64,000 nt of DNA, taken from assembly GCF_003052295.1 (NCBI RefSeq), contig NZ_QBLC01000003.1, forward strand, positions 124,001 to 188,000. The letters run 5' to 3'. This document shows positions 25,263-33,661 of the stretch, one piece after another. Position 1 is the first letter of the stretch, and every line of letters begins with the position of its first letter. The stretch comes from Trichococcus paludicola (GTDB lineage: Bacteria > Bacillota > Bacilli > Lactobacillales > Aerococcaceae). The position numbers and the translations under genes are program-made. The notes beneath the pieces were generated by a model. That model was not told the origin of the DNA. It did no database searches and worked only from the letters and a program-made list of their open reading frames with translations.

Positions 25263-26627
25263 ATGATAATGGAAGAAAGAATCAAACAATTGAACGAAAA
25301 GAAAATAGGAATGGAGCAACCGTATGTCGTCTACTGGATGCAGAGTTCGCAGCGAGCGGAGTACAACCATGCCTTGGAATATGCGATCCGGCAGGCTAAC
25401 CGGCTCGAGAAACCGCTGGTCGTTTACTTCGGCATCACGGACGGCTTTCCGGAAGCCAATGAGCGCCACTATGCATTCATGCTGGAAGGGCTGAAGGAAA
25501 CGAAGGCCGCACTGGAGCAGCGTGGCATCCAACTGCTGATCCGGAAAATATCGCCGGAACAAGGCGCTTTGCAGATTTCCAGATTGGCGGCTCTATTGGT
25601 GGTCGACCGCGGTTATCTCAGGATCGAGCGGCAATGGCGCGCTGCCTTGGCCAAGGGTGCCGAGTGCGCCGTCGTGCAAATCGAAACTAACGTTGTCGTC
25701 CCGGTCGAGCTGGCCTCTCCTAAAGAGGAGTATTCCGCCGCGACCTTGCGCTCCAAACTAAAGAAAATCCTGCCGCAGTGTTTAGCTCCATTAGAAGCGA
25801 CTGTCTGCCAGCATCCATCGCTCGCATCGAAGCTACCGTTCGAGGCGTACGACGTTTCGGATACCGAAAAGGCCTTGACCGGGTTGGCTATCGACCGCAG
25901 TGTCCCGCGCGTTTCGGATTATATCGGCGGAACAAGCGAGGCCAAGCGCTGGCTGGAGGATTTCATCGAAAATAAACTGTCCGGGTACGGCGAACGGAGG
26001 AACCGCCCTGGCGAGTCGTTCACCTCAAACCTGAGTCCGTATCTCCATTTCGGCCAGATTTCGCCGCTCTATATTTACCGCAGGCTGATGGGGATGGACA
26101 GCGAAAGTCAGCAGAGTTTCCTGGAAGAACTTGTCGTCAGGAGAGAGTTGGCCATCAATTTCGTTTATTACAATGAACAGTACGATTCCTTTGCGGCTGT
26201 GCCGGATTGGGCCAAGAAGACGCTGGCCAAGCATTTGGCGGATGAACGCGAGTACCTGTATTCCCTGGAGGAATTGGAAGTGGCCAAGACCCATGACGAC
26301 TACTGGAACGCCGCGCAGCTGGAGATGAATCTGACCGGGAAAATGCACGGTTATATGCGGATGTATTGGGCCAAAAAAATTCTGGAGTGGAGCAGTACGC
26401 CGGAGGAAGCCTATCGCAAAGCCATTTATCTGAACAATAAATATCTGTTGGACGGCCGCGATCCGAACGGTTTCGCCGGAGTGAGCTGGTGCTTCGGCAA
26501 GCATGACCGGCCATGGGGAGAACGGGCGATCTTCGGCAATGTCCGCTTCATGAACGACAAAGGCCTGAAGCGCAAGTTCGACATGCCGTTGTATATGGAT
26601 CAGGTTGCGGAACGGTCACGAAAATAA
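25263..26627 (+). CDS. phr: Class II CPD photolyase
   Basis: A 454-residue FAD enzyme that uses blue light to reverse cyclobutane pyrimidine dimers. It belongs to class II: the N-terminus reads Y-W-M-Q-S-S-Q-R-A-E-Y-N-H-A-L, and the C-terminus D-G-R-D-P-N-G-F-A-G, then C-F-G-K-H-D-R-P-W-G-E-R and F-G-N-V-R. The flavin-binding helical half is complete. GGGGGA before ATG 25263 supports this start; the frame is open further upstream. The next gene starts 16 bases behind the stop and leads on to a heliorhodopsin gene, so the three are likely one light-linked operon. Confidence 0.9.
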   Translation: MIMEERIKQLNEKKIGMEQPYVVYWMQSSQRAEYNHALEYAIRQANRLEKPLVVYFGITDGFPEANERHYAFMLEGLKETKAALEQRGIQLLIRKISPEQGALQISRLAALLVVDRGYLRIERQWRAALAKGAECAVVQIETNVVVPVELASPKEEYSAATLRSKLKKILPQCLAPLEATVCQHPSLASKLPFEAYDVSDTEKALTGLAIDRSVPRVSDYIGGTSEAKRWLEDFIENKLSGYGERRNRPGESFTSNLSPYLHFGQISPLYIYRRLMGMDSESQQSFLEELVVRRELAINFVYYNEQYDSFAAVPDWAKKTLAKHLADEREYLYSLEELEVAKTHDDYWNAAQLEMNLTGKMHGYMRMYWAKKILEWSSTPEEAYRKAIYLNNKYLLDGRDPNGFAGVSWCFGKHDRPWGERAIFGNVRFMNDKGLKRKFDMPLYMDQVAERSRK

Positions 26628-26642
26628 AGGGAGGCGAAACGG

Positions 26643-27287
26643 ATGGTGGTAAATGGCAAAAAGGCAGAACCCTTGCATGTAATCCTTTTGGTGCTTTTCG
26701 TCATAGCGTACATCTTTTCGGCCTTCCGCCCACTTGAGCGACTGGCTTGGGCAGGGCAGATGACGCCTGCGCTCCTGCTTGTTTTCTTGCTAGTTGTGAC
26801 TTACCGGAAATTCCGTTTCAGCAATTTCGTCTACGTGATGGCTTTTCTGCATGCGCTATTGTTGGTTTACGGCGCACACTACACCTACTCCCAGAATCCC
26901 CTGTTCAATCAATGGAAAGAACAGTTCGATTGGGAGCGCAACTACTTCGATCGGGTGGGGCATTTCGCACAAGGATTCGTACCGGCTTTTATGGCCAAGG
27001 AATTCCTGCTGCGGGGCGGCTATGTCAAGAAAGGCAAAGTGCTGACACTAATCGTCATCCTATCCTGTCTCGGGTTCAGTTCAGCTTATGAACTGAGCGA
27101 ATTTGCGATCGTCAAAATTATGGATGTACCAGCCGATAATGTGATGGGAACGCAGGGTGACGCCTTCGACAGCCTATGGGATATGATTTGGGCATTGATC
27201 GGCGCGAGCCTAGCCGTATTTGGGTTTGGGCCTTTTCATGATAATCAAATGGAAAAGATGGGAGATGGTAAAAGGCATTCTGATTGA
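26643..27287 (+). CDS. DUF2238 (YjdF-like) membrane protein
   Basis: A 214-residue membrane protein of about six segments. Family landmarks include the H-Y-T-Y motif (A-H-Y-T-Y-S-Q-N-P), N-Y-F-D-R-V-G-H-F and the acidic loop with G-T-Q-G-D-A-F-D-S-L-W-D-M. The function of this family is unknown. It lies between the photolyase and the heliorhodopsin, close on the first (16 bases), so a light- or stress-related membrane role is plausible but inferred. Confidence 0.85.
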   Translation: MVVNGKKAEPLHVILLVLFVIAYIFSAFRPLERLAWAGQMTPALLLVFLLVVTYRKFRFSNFVYVMAFLHALLLVYGAHYTYSQNPLFNQWKEQFDWERNYFDRVGHFAQGFVPAFMAKEFLLRGGYVKKGKVLTLIVILSCLGFSSAYELSEFAIVKIMDVPADNVMGTQGDAFDSLWDMIWALIGASLAVFGFGPFHDNQMEKMGDGKRHSD

Positions 27288-27363
27288 TGAATCGTTGGAT
27301 ACAGTGAATGGAATGGTTAATTGTCATTATTTTACACTCATTACAGAAAGAAGGAACATCATC

Positions 27364-28155
27364 ATGAAAGAGATAACCACAGAAAAATTACGGCGCTTCA
27401 ATCTAATCATGGGTGGTCTCCACCTGGTCCAAGGCATTGCAATGCTCTTTTTGGCAACGAACGTCATCCAGAAAATTGGTGAGTTCAGTCCAGAAATCAG
27501 CCAGTTCTACCTAGCCTTCAATCCTGAAACGCGCTCATTGGAGACTGCTTCGCGTGTCCTTTTTGAATTACCATTCGGAGTCCTGGTCGCTTCGTTCTTA
27601 TTCATTTCCGCCATCGCGCATGCCTTGATTTCCATTCCAAAAAATTTGAATGCGATCTACAATGCCGATTTGGCCAAGGGCATCAATAAATTTCGTTGGT
27701 TCGAATATGCGCTCAGTTCATCGATCATGATTGTCCTGATCGCTACGCTGTTCGGCATTTACGATATCGCTTCACTTATTCTGATATTCATTGTCAACGC
27801 CACTATGAATCTCTTCGGTCTCGTGATGGAACAGCTGAATGTTGGACATTCAAAAGATAACATCCAATGGGGCCCGTTCATTTGGGGTTCGATTGCCGGT
27901 ATTGCACCATGGATCGCCATCTTGCTCTACATGTTCGGGACCGGGAATTTTAGTGAAGTGCCTTGGTTTGTCTGGGCAATCGTCGGCACTTATTTCGTTG
28001 CCTTCAACACTTTCCCGATCAATATGATTTTGCAGTACAAGAAAGTCGGTAAATGGGCGGACTACCTCTACGGAGAACGGGTCTACATCGTGCTCAGTCT
28101 GGTTGCGAAATCAATCCTTGCTTGGCTTGTGCTTTTCGGTGCGATGCAGCCATGA
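27364..28155 (+). CDS. Heliorhodopsin
   Basis: A 263-residue seven-helix retinal protein. The retinal Lys is Lys249 in helix 7 within S-L-V-A-K-S-I-L-A-W, the typical heliorhodopsin motif. Helix 3 carries R-W-F-E-Y-A-L-S-S-S-I-M, giving Glu114 as counter-ion in the place of Glu107 of heliorhodopsin 48C12. These proteins have the inverted membrane orientation and slow photocycles and do not pump ions; roles in light sensing and in controlling partner enzymes are proposed. AAGGA before ATG 27364 sets the start. No retinal synthesis gene (carotenoid oxygenase) is present in this window, so the source of retinal is open. Confidence 0.93.
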   Translation: MKEITTEKLRRFNLIMGGLHLVQGIAMLFLATNVIQKIGEFSPEISQFYLAFNPETRSLETASRVLFELPFGVLVASFLFISAIAHALISIPKNLNAIYNADLAKGINKFRWFEYALSSSIMIVLIATLFGIYDIASLILIFIVNATMNLFGLVMEQLNVGHSKDNIQWGPFIWGSIAGIAPWIAILLYMFGTGNFSEVPWFVWAIVGTYFVAFNTFPINMILQYKKVGKWADYLYGERVYIVLSLVAKSILAWLVLFGAMQP

Positions 28156-28296
28156 TGAAGCATGCCTTTAATGGCCTTCCTTTACAAAAACAATACAGTT
28201 TTTTTCAATACAGTTTACAAAAGAAGTGTATATTGAATGTGTAGAGGAAAGGTGACTATTTTCTGTGTTGCTTGCACTCGAATGTTCATGCTACAG

Positions 28297-28357
28297 CCGG
28301 ACAGGTTGGGCGTCCACCAGAAAGCTTCTGATGGATGCCCAACCTGTCCGGTTTTTT
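28297..28357 (+). terminator. Long, almost perfect terminator hairpin after the heliorhodopsin gene
   Basis: Two arms of about 26 bases pair with only one G-T wobble and one mismatch around a three-base loop; T6 follows. The stem is much longer than other terminators here. Confidence 0.85.
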
Positions 28358-28453
28358 GCGTTTTTCAGCCAGAATGCCATTATTGGCAATCACGAGAAAC
28401 AAGGACTACAATGGTTTTGAGGAAAAAAGAATCAAAGTGAGGTGGAACATAAG

Positions 28454-28702
28454 ATGAAAGAGCTGCAGCAAATTCCCGGCATCGGGCCGAAGATGGCGGC
28501 AACCCTTGTTTCATTGGGGATAAATACAATCGCCGATCTGCGCGACAAAGATCCGCAGGAACTCTATGAGCGTTTGAACAAGATAACAGGTCAGCGGCAA
28601 GATCCCTGCGTACTGTACACTTTCCGCTGCGCCGTCTATTACGCGACCGAACCGCATCCGCATCCCGAAAAATTGAAATGGTGGAATTGGAAAGACAAAT
28701 AG
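28454..28702 (+). CDS. Cdd1-like helix-hairpin-helix protein
   Basis: An 82-residue protein of the pathogenicity-locus Cdd1 type. A helix-hairpin-helix (I-P-G-I-G-P-K-M-A-A-T-L) lies at residues 8-20, followed by D-L-R-D-K-D-P-Q-E-L-Y and the end W-W-N-W-K. The HhH suggests nucleic acid contact; nothing more is known. GAGGTGG before ATG 28454 favours this start over the GTG at 28442. Confidence 0.8.
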   Translation: MKELQQIPGIGPKMAATLVSLGINTIADLRDKDPQELYERLNKITGQRQDPCVLYTFRCAVYYATEPHPHPEKLKWWNWKDK

Positions 28703-28729
28703 CGCAGCTAAACACTCATCTTTACTATT

Positions 28730-28749
28730 TATACCTATAGGGGTATAAT
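28730..28749 (+). promoter_or_regulatory. CsoR/CstR-type operator over a -10 box
   Basis: TATACCTATAGGGGTATA (28730-28747) has perfect six-base ends (TATACC/GGTATA) and a G-rich centre, like sites of the CsoR/CstR/FrmR copper, persulfide or aldehyde repressors. It overlaps the TATAAT at 28744-28749. Confidence 0.55.
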
Positions 28750-28796
28750 AGTTATTAACAAATCTGGCGAGGCCCTACAGAGTGAAGGAGACAACA

Positions 28797-29390
28797 ATGG
28801 CGCAGGAATTCTACAAGAAAATATACTCGGTGCGGGAATTTTATTCAATTTTGTATGACGGAGTCCGCACGATGAAGTACATGATCAAGGCAAAAAAGAA
28901 AAAAGAATTGAGTCCGGAATTCATCGAGCGGATCATGTTGGGCGTTACTGAAGTCAACGGCTGTGAAGTATGCTCCTATGCCCACACGAAAATGGCTCTA
29001 GAGCAAGGGATGGCTGCGGAAGAAATCCAGAAGTTGTTGGCGGGATCCACTAACGAAATCCCTGTGGACGAAATGCCGGCCTACCTTTTTGCCCAGCATT
29101 ATGCCGACAGGAGAGGGTATCCGACCGAAGAGTCCTGGGATCGGATTGTTTCGCTTTATGGGGAGGACAAGGCCAAAGGCATTTTGGGCGCTGTTCGAGC
29201 CATCATGGTCGGCAATGCGCATGGAATCGCGTTCAGTGCTTTCGCTAGCCGTTTAAGAGGCAAAGTAGTTAAAAAGAGCAGCTTGTTGTATGAAATCACA
29301 ATGATGTTGAGCATCATCGTCTATTTGCCGCTGACTTTGCTACATGCTATGATCGATGGGCTGTTCAAGAAATCAATCATCAGTTTCTGA
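28797..29390 (+). CDS. AhpD/carboxymuconolactone-decarboxylase-like protein
   Basis: A 197-residue protein with the AhpD-like helical core. The redox pair and its general base are in N-G-C-E-V-C-S-Y-A-H-T-K (C-x2-C-x3-H). Family members are peroxidase adaptors or decarboxylases. Unusually, the C-terminus (about residues 165-190) is hydrophobic and may anchor the protein in the membrane. AAGGAG before ATG 28797 sets the start. A CsoR/CstR-type operator overlaps the promoter, which fits control by thiol, persulfide or metal stress. Confidence 0.82.
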   Translation: MAQEFYKKIYSVREFYSILYDGVRTMKYMIKAKKKKELSPEFIERIMLGVTEVNGCEVCSYAHTKMALEQGMAAEEIQKLLAGSTNEIPVDEMPAYLFAQHYADRRGYPTEESWDRIVSLYGEDKAKGILGAVRAIMVGNAHGIAFSAFASRLRGKVVKKSSLLYEITMMLSIIVYLPLTLLHAMIDGLFKKSIISF

Positions 29391-29431
29391 GGATGGACTT
29401 GAACTGAAATCATTCTGTTTGTGGATAACGC

Positions 29432-29477
29432 AAAAAAAAGCTGTGGAAAACCATTCTTTATGGCTTTTCCACAGCTT
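29432..29477 (-). terminator. Terminator of the nadABC operon
   Basis: AAGCTGTGGAAAA pairs with TTTTCCACAGCTT; read on the minus strand it ends in T8. It separates nadC from the converging AhpD-like gene. Confidence 0.85.
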
Positions 29478-29506
29478 ATCTGCGTTTTGATGGGTATAAC
29501 TTTCCG

Positions 29507-30343
29507 TCAGACCCGTTCCAGGTTCTTCAGCGACAGATCGAGAATCGCCGAAGAGTGGGTCAAGGCGCCTGAAGAAAGGTAATCCACGCCGGTTTCGCGC
29601 AAGGCGGAGATGTTTTCAGCGGTGAGGTTACCGGAGCACTCCACCAATGCGCGCCCGTCAATTAAATGGACGGCTTCCTTCATCTCCGCCGGGGTCATAT
29701 TGTCCAGCATGATGATGTCGGCCTTCGCCTCGATAGCTTCGTTCACCATATCCAAGTTTTCCACTTCGACTTCGATCTTATGCACAAAAGAAGCATATCC
29801 CCGCGCCGCAGCGACAGCCTGCTTGATACCGCCCACTGCTGCTATGTGGTTATCCTTCAGCATAATGCCGTCGGACAGGCTGAAGCGGTGGTTGTGACCG
29901 CCGCCGACTTTCACGGCATACTTCTCGAAAATCCGGTTGTTCGGTGTAGTCTTGCGGGTGTCGAGCAGCGTGATGCCGCTGCCTTCAAGCAAAGCGACGA
30001 TTTTGTGCGTATGGGTGGCGATGCCGCTCATTCGCTGGAGATAGTTCAGGGCGGTGCGTTCACCGGATAAGATTACGCGGATATCGCCGATTACTTCAGC
30101 CAACAAATCTCCTGATTTGACAGCATCTCCGTCATGGAAATGGAAAAGCACTTCGGTCGTATCGTCAAGGAGTGCGAAGGTCCTAGCAAAAACTGACAGT
30201 CCTGCGATGATACCGTCCTGTTTGCACAATAGCTCGGCCTTGCCTTTTGTATAGCCTGAGATGATGGCATTGGTCGAGAGATCCTCGGTTGGGATGTCTT
30301 CCTCCAGTGCCGCCAAAATTAGGCGATTCATATTACTTTGCAT
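29507..30343 (-). CDS. nadC: Nicotinate-nucleotide pyrophosphorylase (quinolinate phosphoribosyltransferase)
   Basis: A 278-residue enzyme that turns quinolinate and PRPP into nicotinate mononucleotide, CO2 and pyrophosphate, the last step of the de novo branch. Seen are S-G-E-R-T-A-L-N, the D-T-R-K-T-T-P loop, V-G-G-G-H-N-H-R and the barrel strands I-E-V-E-V-E-N and M-L-D-N-M. GAGGAGG before the ATG at 30343 lies inside the end of nadB, with which it overlaps by 11 bases. Last gene of nadA-nadB-nadC. Confidence 0.95.
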   Translation of the reverse strand: MQSNMNRLILAALEEDIPTEDLSTNAIISGYTKGKAELLCKQDGIIAGLSVFARTFALLDDTTEVLFHFHDGDAVKSGDLLAEVIGDIRVILSGERTALNYLQRMSGIATHTHKIVALLEGSGITLLDTRKTTPNNRIFEKYAVKVGGGHNHRFSLSDGIMLKDNHIAAVGGIKQAVAAARGYASFVHKIEVEVENLDMVNEAIEAKADIIMLDNMTPAEMKEAVHLIDGRALVECSGNLTAENISALRETGVDYLSSGALTHSSAILDLSLKNLERV

Positions 30344-31613
30344 GGGATTCCTCCTCGATTCCGATTAATTCTAATAAATTCTTTGTAGCTTCCTTCAAGC
30401 CATCCGCGATGGCTTGGGCATCCGGTTCGGGAAACAGATAAGGAAGCGCGCGCTGGAATTTCGCGTTGATGGCTTGGGCGGCGCGCTTGCTGAACACTAA
30501 GCTTTCCAATAGCGAGTTGCTCGCCAAGCGGTTCTGTCCGTGCACACCGTTGCAACTCGTTTCCCCGGCCGCGTATAGGTTAGCTAGCGAAGTTTTGCTC
30601 TGCAGATCGACTTCGATGCCGCCCATGAAGTAATGCTGGGCGGGCACGACCGGGATATGATCCTCGGTCAAATCATAGCCTTCCCGAAGGCATTGGCCGT
30701 GGATGCCCGGAAACCTTTCGGCAATCGATCCCTCCACATGGCCTTTCAAAAGCATCCGGACATAGGGCAAACGGTCTTTCTCCATCTGGGCATAGATTTC
30801 TTTCGTAAGCAGGTCCCGTGGCAAGAGTTCATCGGCGAAACGGTTGCCGTCCTTGCCGACAAGGATGGCGCCTTCCCCACGCAGCGATTCCGACATCAGG
30901 AAAGCTCTTCCCGGCAGACCGGTATAGAGCGAAGTCGGATGGATTTGGACATAGTTCATGTCTTTGACGCGGATGCCGTGCTTCAGCGCAACGGCGATGG
31001 CGTCGCCTGTCAAATGCGCGAAGTTGGTCGATTTGCTGAACAGGCCGCCGATTCCGCCGGTGGCAAGCAAGGTGTTTTGTGCATAAACGTTGGATAACGC
31101 TCCGGACTGGTCGCGGAGCACTGCGCCGTGGCAACGATCGTCTGCCACTAGAAGATCGACCAGCGTGCTGTTTTCTAGGATGGTGATATTTTTCCGTTCT
31201 TTGATACGGGCGATCAGTTTGCTGTTGATTTCCTTGCCGGTCATGTCTTTGCAATGCAGAATCCTGGCTCTGGAGTGGGCGCCTTCTTTGGTGTAGGAGA
31301 AACCGTCTCCTTTTTTGTCGAAGGCGACACCCCAACCGATCAGATCTGCGATGATTTCCTGCGAGGAGCCGATCATTGCTGAGACGGCTGCCTCGTTGTT
31401 TTCGTAGTGACCGGCACGCAAAGTGTCTTCCATAAAAGGCTCGAAATCCGTTTCGTCGCGCTGAACGCAGATGCCGCCCTGGGCAAGGAAGGAATCGTTA
31501 TCCTCCAAAGTCCCCTTGGTGACGACCAGAATCTGTTTGGCGCTGTTGAGATTGAGGGCCGCAAAAAGTCCGGCTACACCCGTTCCGATGATAAGGACAT
31601 CATAGTTTTGCAT
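30333..31613 (-). CDS. nadB: L-aspartate oxidase
   Basis: A 426-residue FAD enzyme that oxidises L-aspartate to iminoaspartate for quinolinate synthesis. The Rossmann start is D-V-L-I-I-G-T-G-V-A-G; T-G-G-I-G-G-L-F and H-P-T-S-L-Y follow; the substrate loop has G-G-I-E-V-D and the end N-G-V-H-G-Q-N-R-L-A-S-N-S. It is shorter than the E. coli protein (about 540), as in many Firmicutes, which lack most of the C-terminal helical domain. It overlaps nadA by 14 bases and nadC by 11. Confidence 0.95.
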   Translation of the reverse strand: MQNYDVLIIGTGVAGLFAALNLNSAKQILVVTKGTLEDNDSFLAQGGICVQRDETDFEPFMEDTLRAGHYENNEAAVSAMIGSSQEIIADLIGWGVAFDKKGDGFSYTKEGAHSRARILHCKDMTGKEINSKLIARIKERKNITILENSTLVDLLVADDRCHGAVLRDQSGALSNVYAQNTLLATGGIGGLFSKSTNFAHLTGDAIAVALKHGIRVKDMNYVQIHPTSLYTGLPGRAFLMSESLRGEGAILVGKDGNRFADELLPRDLLTKEIYAQMEKDRLPYVRMLLKGHVEGSIAERFPGIHGQCLREGYDLTEDHIPVVPAQHYFMGGIEVDLQSKTSLANLYAAGETSCNGVHGQNRLASNSLLESLVFSKRAAQAINAKFQRALPYLFPEPDAQAIADGLKEATKNLLELIGIEEESHAK

Positions 31614-32529
31614 GGGTCTTCACCTCGGCCAATGCCAGCATCCGTTCCAGCGGCTGCAGTCCTTTTATGCGCAACGATTCATCCATTTTCACAGCAGATT
31701 CGAAGGTTTCCAGAGCATAGATGATTTTCTCCACAGTGTTCAGTTTCATGTCGGGACAGACCTGCCCGACGGAAGGGGCGTGGAACCTTTTGCTAGGCGA
31801 ACGTTTTTTCATTTCATGGATGACACCGATTTCCGTGCAGATGATGAAATCCTGGGATGGGCTCTTTTCGGTGTAGGCGACGAGGTCCGACGTGCTGCCG
31901 ACAAAGTCCGCTAAATCAAGGATCTCTTCCTTGCATTCCGGATGGGCCAGAATTTCGGCTTGCGGAAGGTCACGCTTCATCTTCAGGACATCGACAACGC
32001 GGATGCTAGTATGGATCGGGCAGTAGCCATCATTGAAAAGGAACGTTTTCTCGGGCAGCTGATGGGAAATGTATCTGCCCAAGTGCTCATCGGGAATGAA
32101 ATAGATATGGCTGTTGGGAAGGGCGGCGATGACGTTTTTTGCATTGGATGACGTGACGCAGACATCGGCGTGGGCCTTTATTTCGGCGGTGGAATTGATG
32201 TAGCAGACCACAGCAACGTCTTCATAAGTTTCACGGATTTTCTGGATGTCGCGTATCTTGACCATGTGGGCCATCGGGCAATCAGCCTTCAGGTCGGGCA
32301 TCAGGACGATTTTATCCGGATTCAGCATCTTCGCGCTTTCGCCCATGAAGGCGACGCCGCAGAAAACGATCACTTTTTCCGTGACCTGTGCTGCAATTTT
32401 GCTCAAATAGTACGAATCCCCGATAAAATCTGCGATATCTTGAACGGCTCCAGGAACGTAGTAGTGTGCGAGAATGACGGCATCTTTTTCTGCTTTCAGC
32501 TGCAATATTCTTTCCGTAAGTTCATCCAT
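31600..32529 (-). CDS. nadA: Quinolinate synthase
   Basis: A 309-residue iron-sulfur enzyme that condenses iminoaspartate with dihydroxyacetone phosphate. The three cluster cysteines are Cys84 (K-A-D-C-P-M), Cys170 (G-Y-C-P-I-H) and Cys258 (Q-V-C-P-D-M), matching the spacing of the Thermotoga enzyme. A-H-Y-Y and G-D-S-Y-Y-L are substrate-binding parts. It is the first gene of nadABC and has a clean promoter overlapped by a NiaR-like operator. Confidence 0.95.
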   Translation of the reverse strand: MDELTERILQLKAEKDAVILAHYYVPGAVQDIADFIGDSYYLSKIAAQVTEKVIVFCGVAFMGESAKMLNPDKIVLMPDLKADCPMAHMVKIRDIQKIRETYEDVAVVCYINSTAEIKAHADVCVTSSNAKNVIAALPNSHIYFIPDEHLGRYISHQLPEKTFLFNDGYCPIHTSIRVVDVLKMKRDLPQAEILAHPECKEEILDLADFVGSTSDLVAYTEKSPSQDFIICTEIGVIHEMKKRSPSKRFHAPSVGQVCPDMKLNTVEKIIYALETFESAVKMDESLRIKGLQPLERMLALAEVKTHAKL

Positions 32530-32567
32530 TATTGCTACCCCTTTTTAGTGATATTTTAATGAAAATG

Positions 32568-32603
32568 ACTATATCACGTAACTTTACAGGTGTCAAGACA
32601 CCT
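32568..32603 (-). promoter_or_regulatory. nadA promoter with NiaR-type operator
   Basis: On the minus strand TTGACA (32596-32591) and TATAGT (32573-32568) are 17 bases apart. The palindrome AGGTGTCAAGACACCT (32588-32603) covers the -35 box and has the form of NiaR (YrxA) sites, which repress NAD synthesis when nicotinate is present. Confidence 0.75.
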
Positions 32604-32648
32604 TTGCGAAGAAAAGAACTTTTGCTGCACAACAACAGCAAACGATGC

Positions 32649-32686
32649 AAAAAAGCCTTTTCCCAAAATAAGGGAAAGGCTTTTGT
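32649..32686 (-). terminator. Terminator of the DUF2202 gene
   Basis: AAAAGCCTTTTCCC pairs with GGGAAAGGCTTTT; on the minus strand it ends in T6. Confidence 0.85.
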
Positions 32687-32700
32687 CGGTATTGGAGCTA

Positions 32701-33342
32701 TCAATATTTTTCGAGGTTTTTATTGAACGCATCCAGATGTCCTTCCGAAGCATTGCGCAAAGCCGTAAAGGTTGCGCGTACGTCATCCGGAATGTCCTGT
32801 TCGAGGAACTTATTGTACATCGCGATGTTGTCCACTTCCCCTGAGGCGCAGTTCTCCAACGCTTCCTGGATATCTGCAGCCATTTGGATGTGATCGGCTG
32901 ATGCGTCTGCCGGAACCGCCAAGTCGTATTTTTCGAACAGAACGGTCATTTCGGCGACGTGTTGGGCTTCAGCTGTTACGATGTTGTTGAACGGGGCTTG
33001 GTCGCCTAAATTTTCCAGTACGTAGGTATATTCTCCATGGGCCAATTGTTCATCCTGAATGGCATAGGTGAACATCTCTTCCATCGTCAGATCGTCGTCC
33101 CCCAAGGCACCGACTGCACCGTAGATGTATGGCGCGTCATTCGATTCTTCTGTGTCGCTGTCTTCCATGATGGATTCATCTTGTTCGGAACTGCTGGCTG
33201 CTTCTGAACTACTTTCGACCACTTCCGATGAGCCGGCTGCTGAAGAATCATTTGTCGCGGTATCATCGGCCGCGGTACAACCGACCAACAGCAATAGACT
33301 CAAAAATGTGGCCGAGCCGTAAAGTTTCTGCTTCCTGTTCAT
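32701..33342 (-). CDS. DUF2202 ferritin-like lipoprotein
   Basis: A 213-residue secreted lipoprotein. Residues 9-21 are hydrophobic with the lipobox L-V-G-C (Cys22), followed by a 45-residue Ser/Glu/Asp linker. Residues about 80-213 are the DUF2202 ferritin-like four-helix domain with the metal-ligand pattern E-Q-L-A-H-G-E-Y and E-A-Q-H-V-A-E-M. A di-iron site on the cell surface is likely; the reaction is unknown. It is transcribed towards nadA and ends in its own terminator. Confidence 0.82.
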   Translation of the reverse strand: MNRKQKLYGSATFLSLLLLVGCTAADDTATNDSSAAGSSEVVESSSEAASSSEQDESIMEDSDTEESNDAPYIYGAVGALGDDDLTMEEMFTYAIQDEQLAHGEYTYVLENLGDQAPFNNIVTAEAQHVAEMTVLFEKYDLAVPADASADHIQMAADIQEALENCASGEVDNIAMYNKFLEQDIPDDVRATFTALRNASEGHLDAFNKNLEKY

Positions 33343-33661
33343 TTTTTTGTCCTTTCATTTCAAAGTGATAGGAGCGATTGGGATGGGGGCGGGGCTCAAC
33401 ATTTTCAGATGATGAAGGGTAAGGCCGAACGAAGAATTTGTCACCCTAAAAGTACGTCTAAATTGGGGAAATGTCAAAAAATTGGGGTATGTGGAAGAAA
33501 AAAATTCGGCTTCCGAGCTGTCTCAATATTTGCATAGGCATGCTGTTTTGAGTACTATTGACTTAGGGAATACTTTATTTATTCCTCAAAATGCTGTGCT
33601 TCAGACTATCCATAGGCAATTATTTTTCTTATCTGGGACATCGAAAAAGGAGGAAATAAAT
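33343..33661 (+). other. Intergenic stretch of 319 bases between divergent genes
   Basis: It must hold the promoters of the DUF2202 gene (leftwards) and of the TspO-like gene (rightwards). A frame continues upstream from 33662 to 33482 without a ribosome binding site and is not likely used. TTGACT at 33558-33563 is the best -35-like match but lacks a good -10. Confidence 0.35.

Noticed and set aside
28237-28440. 67-codon plus-strand frame after the heliorhodopsin gene
   Set aside because: It runs through the long terminator stem and has no ribosome binding site or family likeness.
33482-33661. N-terminal extension of the TspO-like protein
   Set aside because: The frame is open, but AAAGGAGG directly before ATG 33662 marks the real start and the extension lacks a site of its own.
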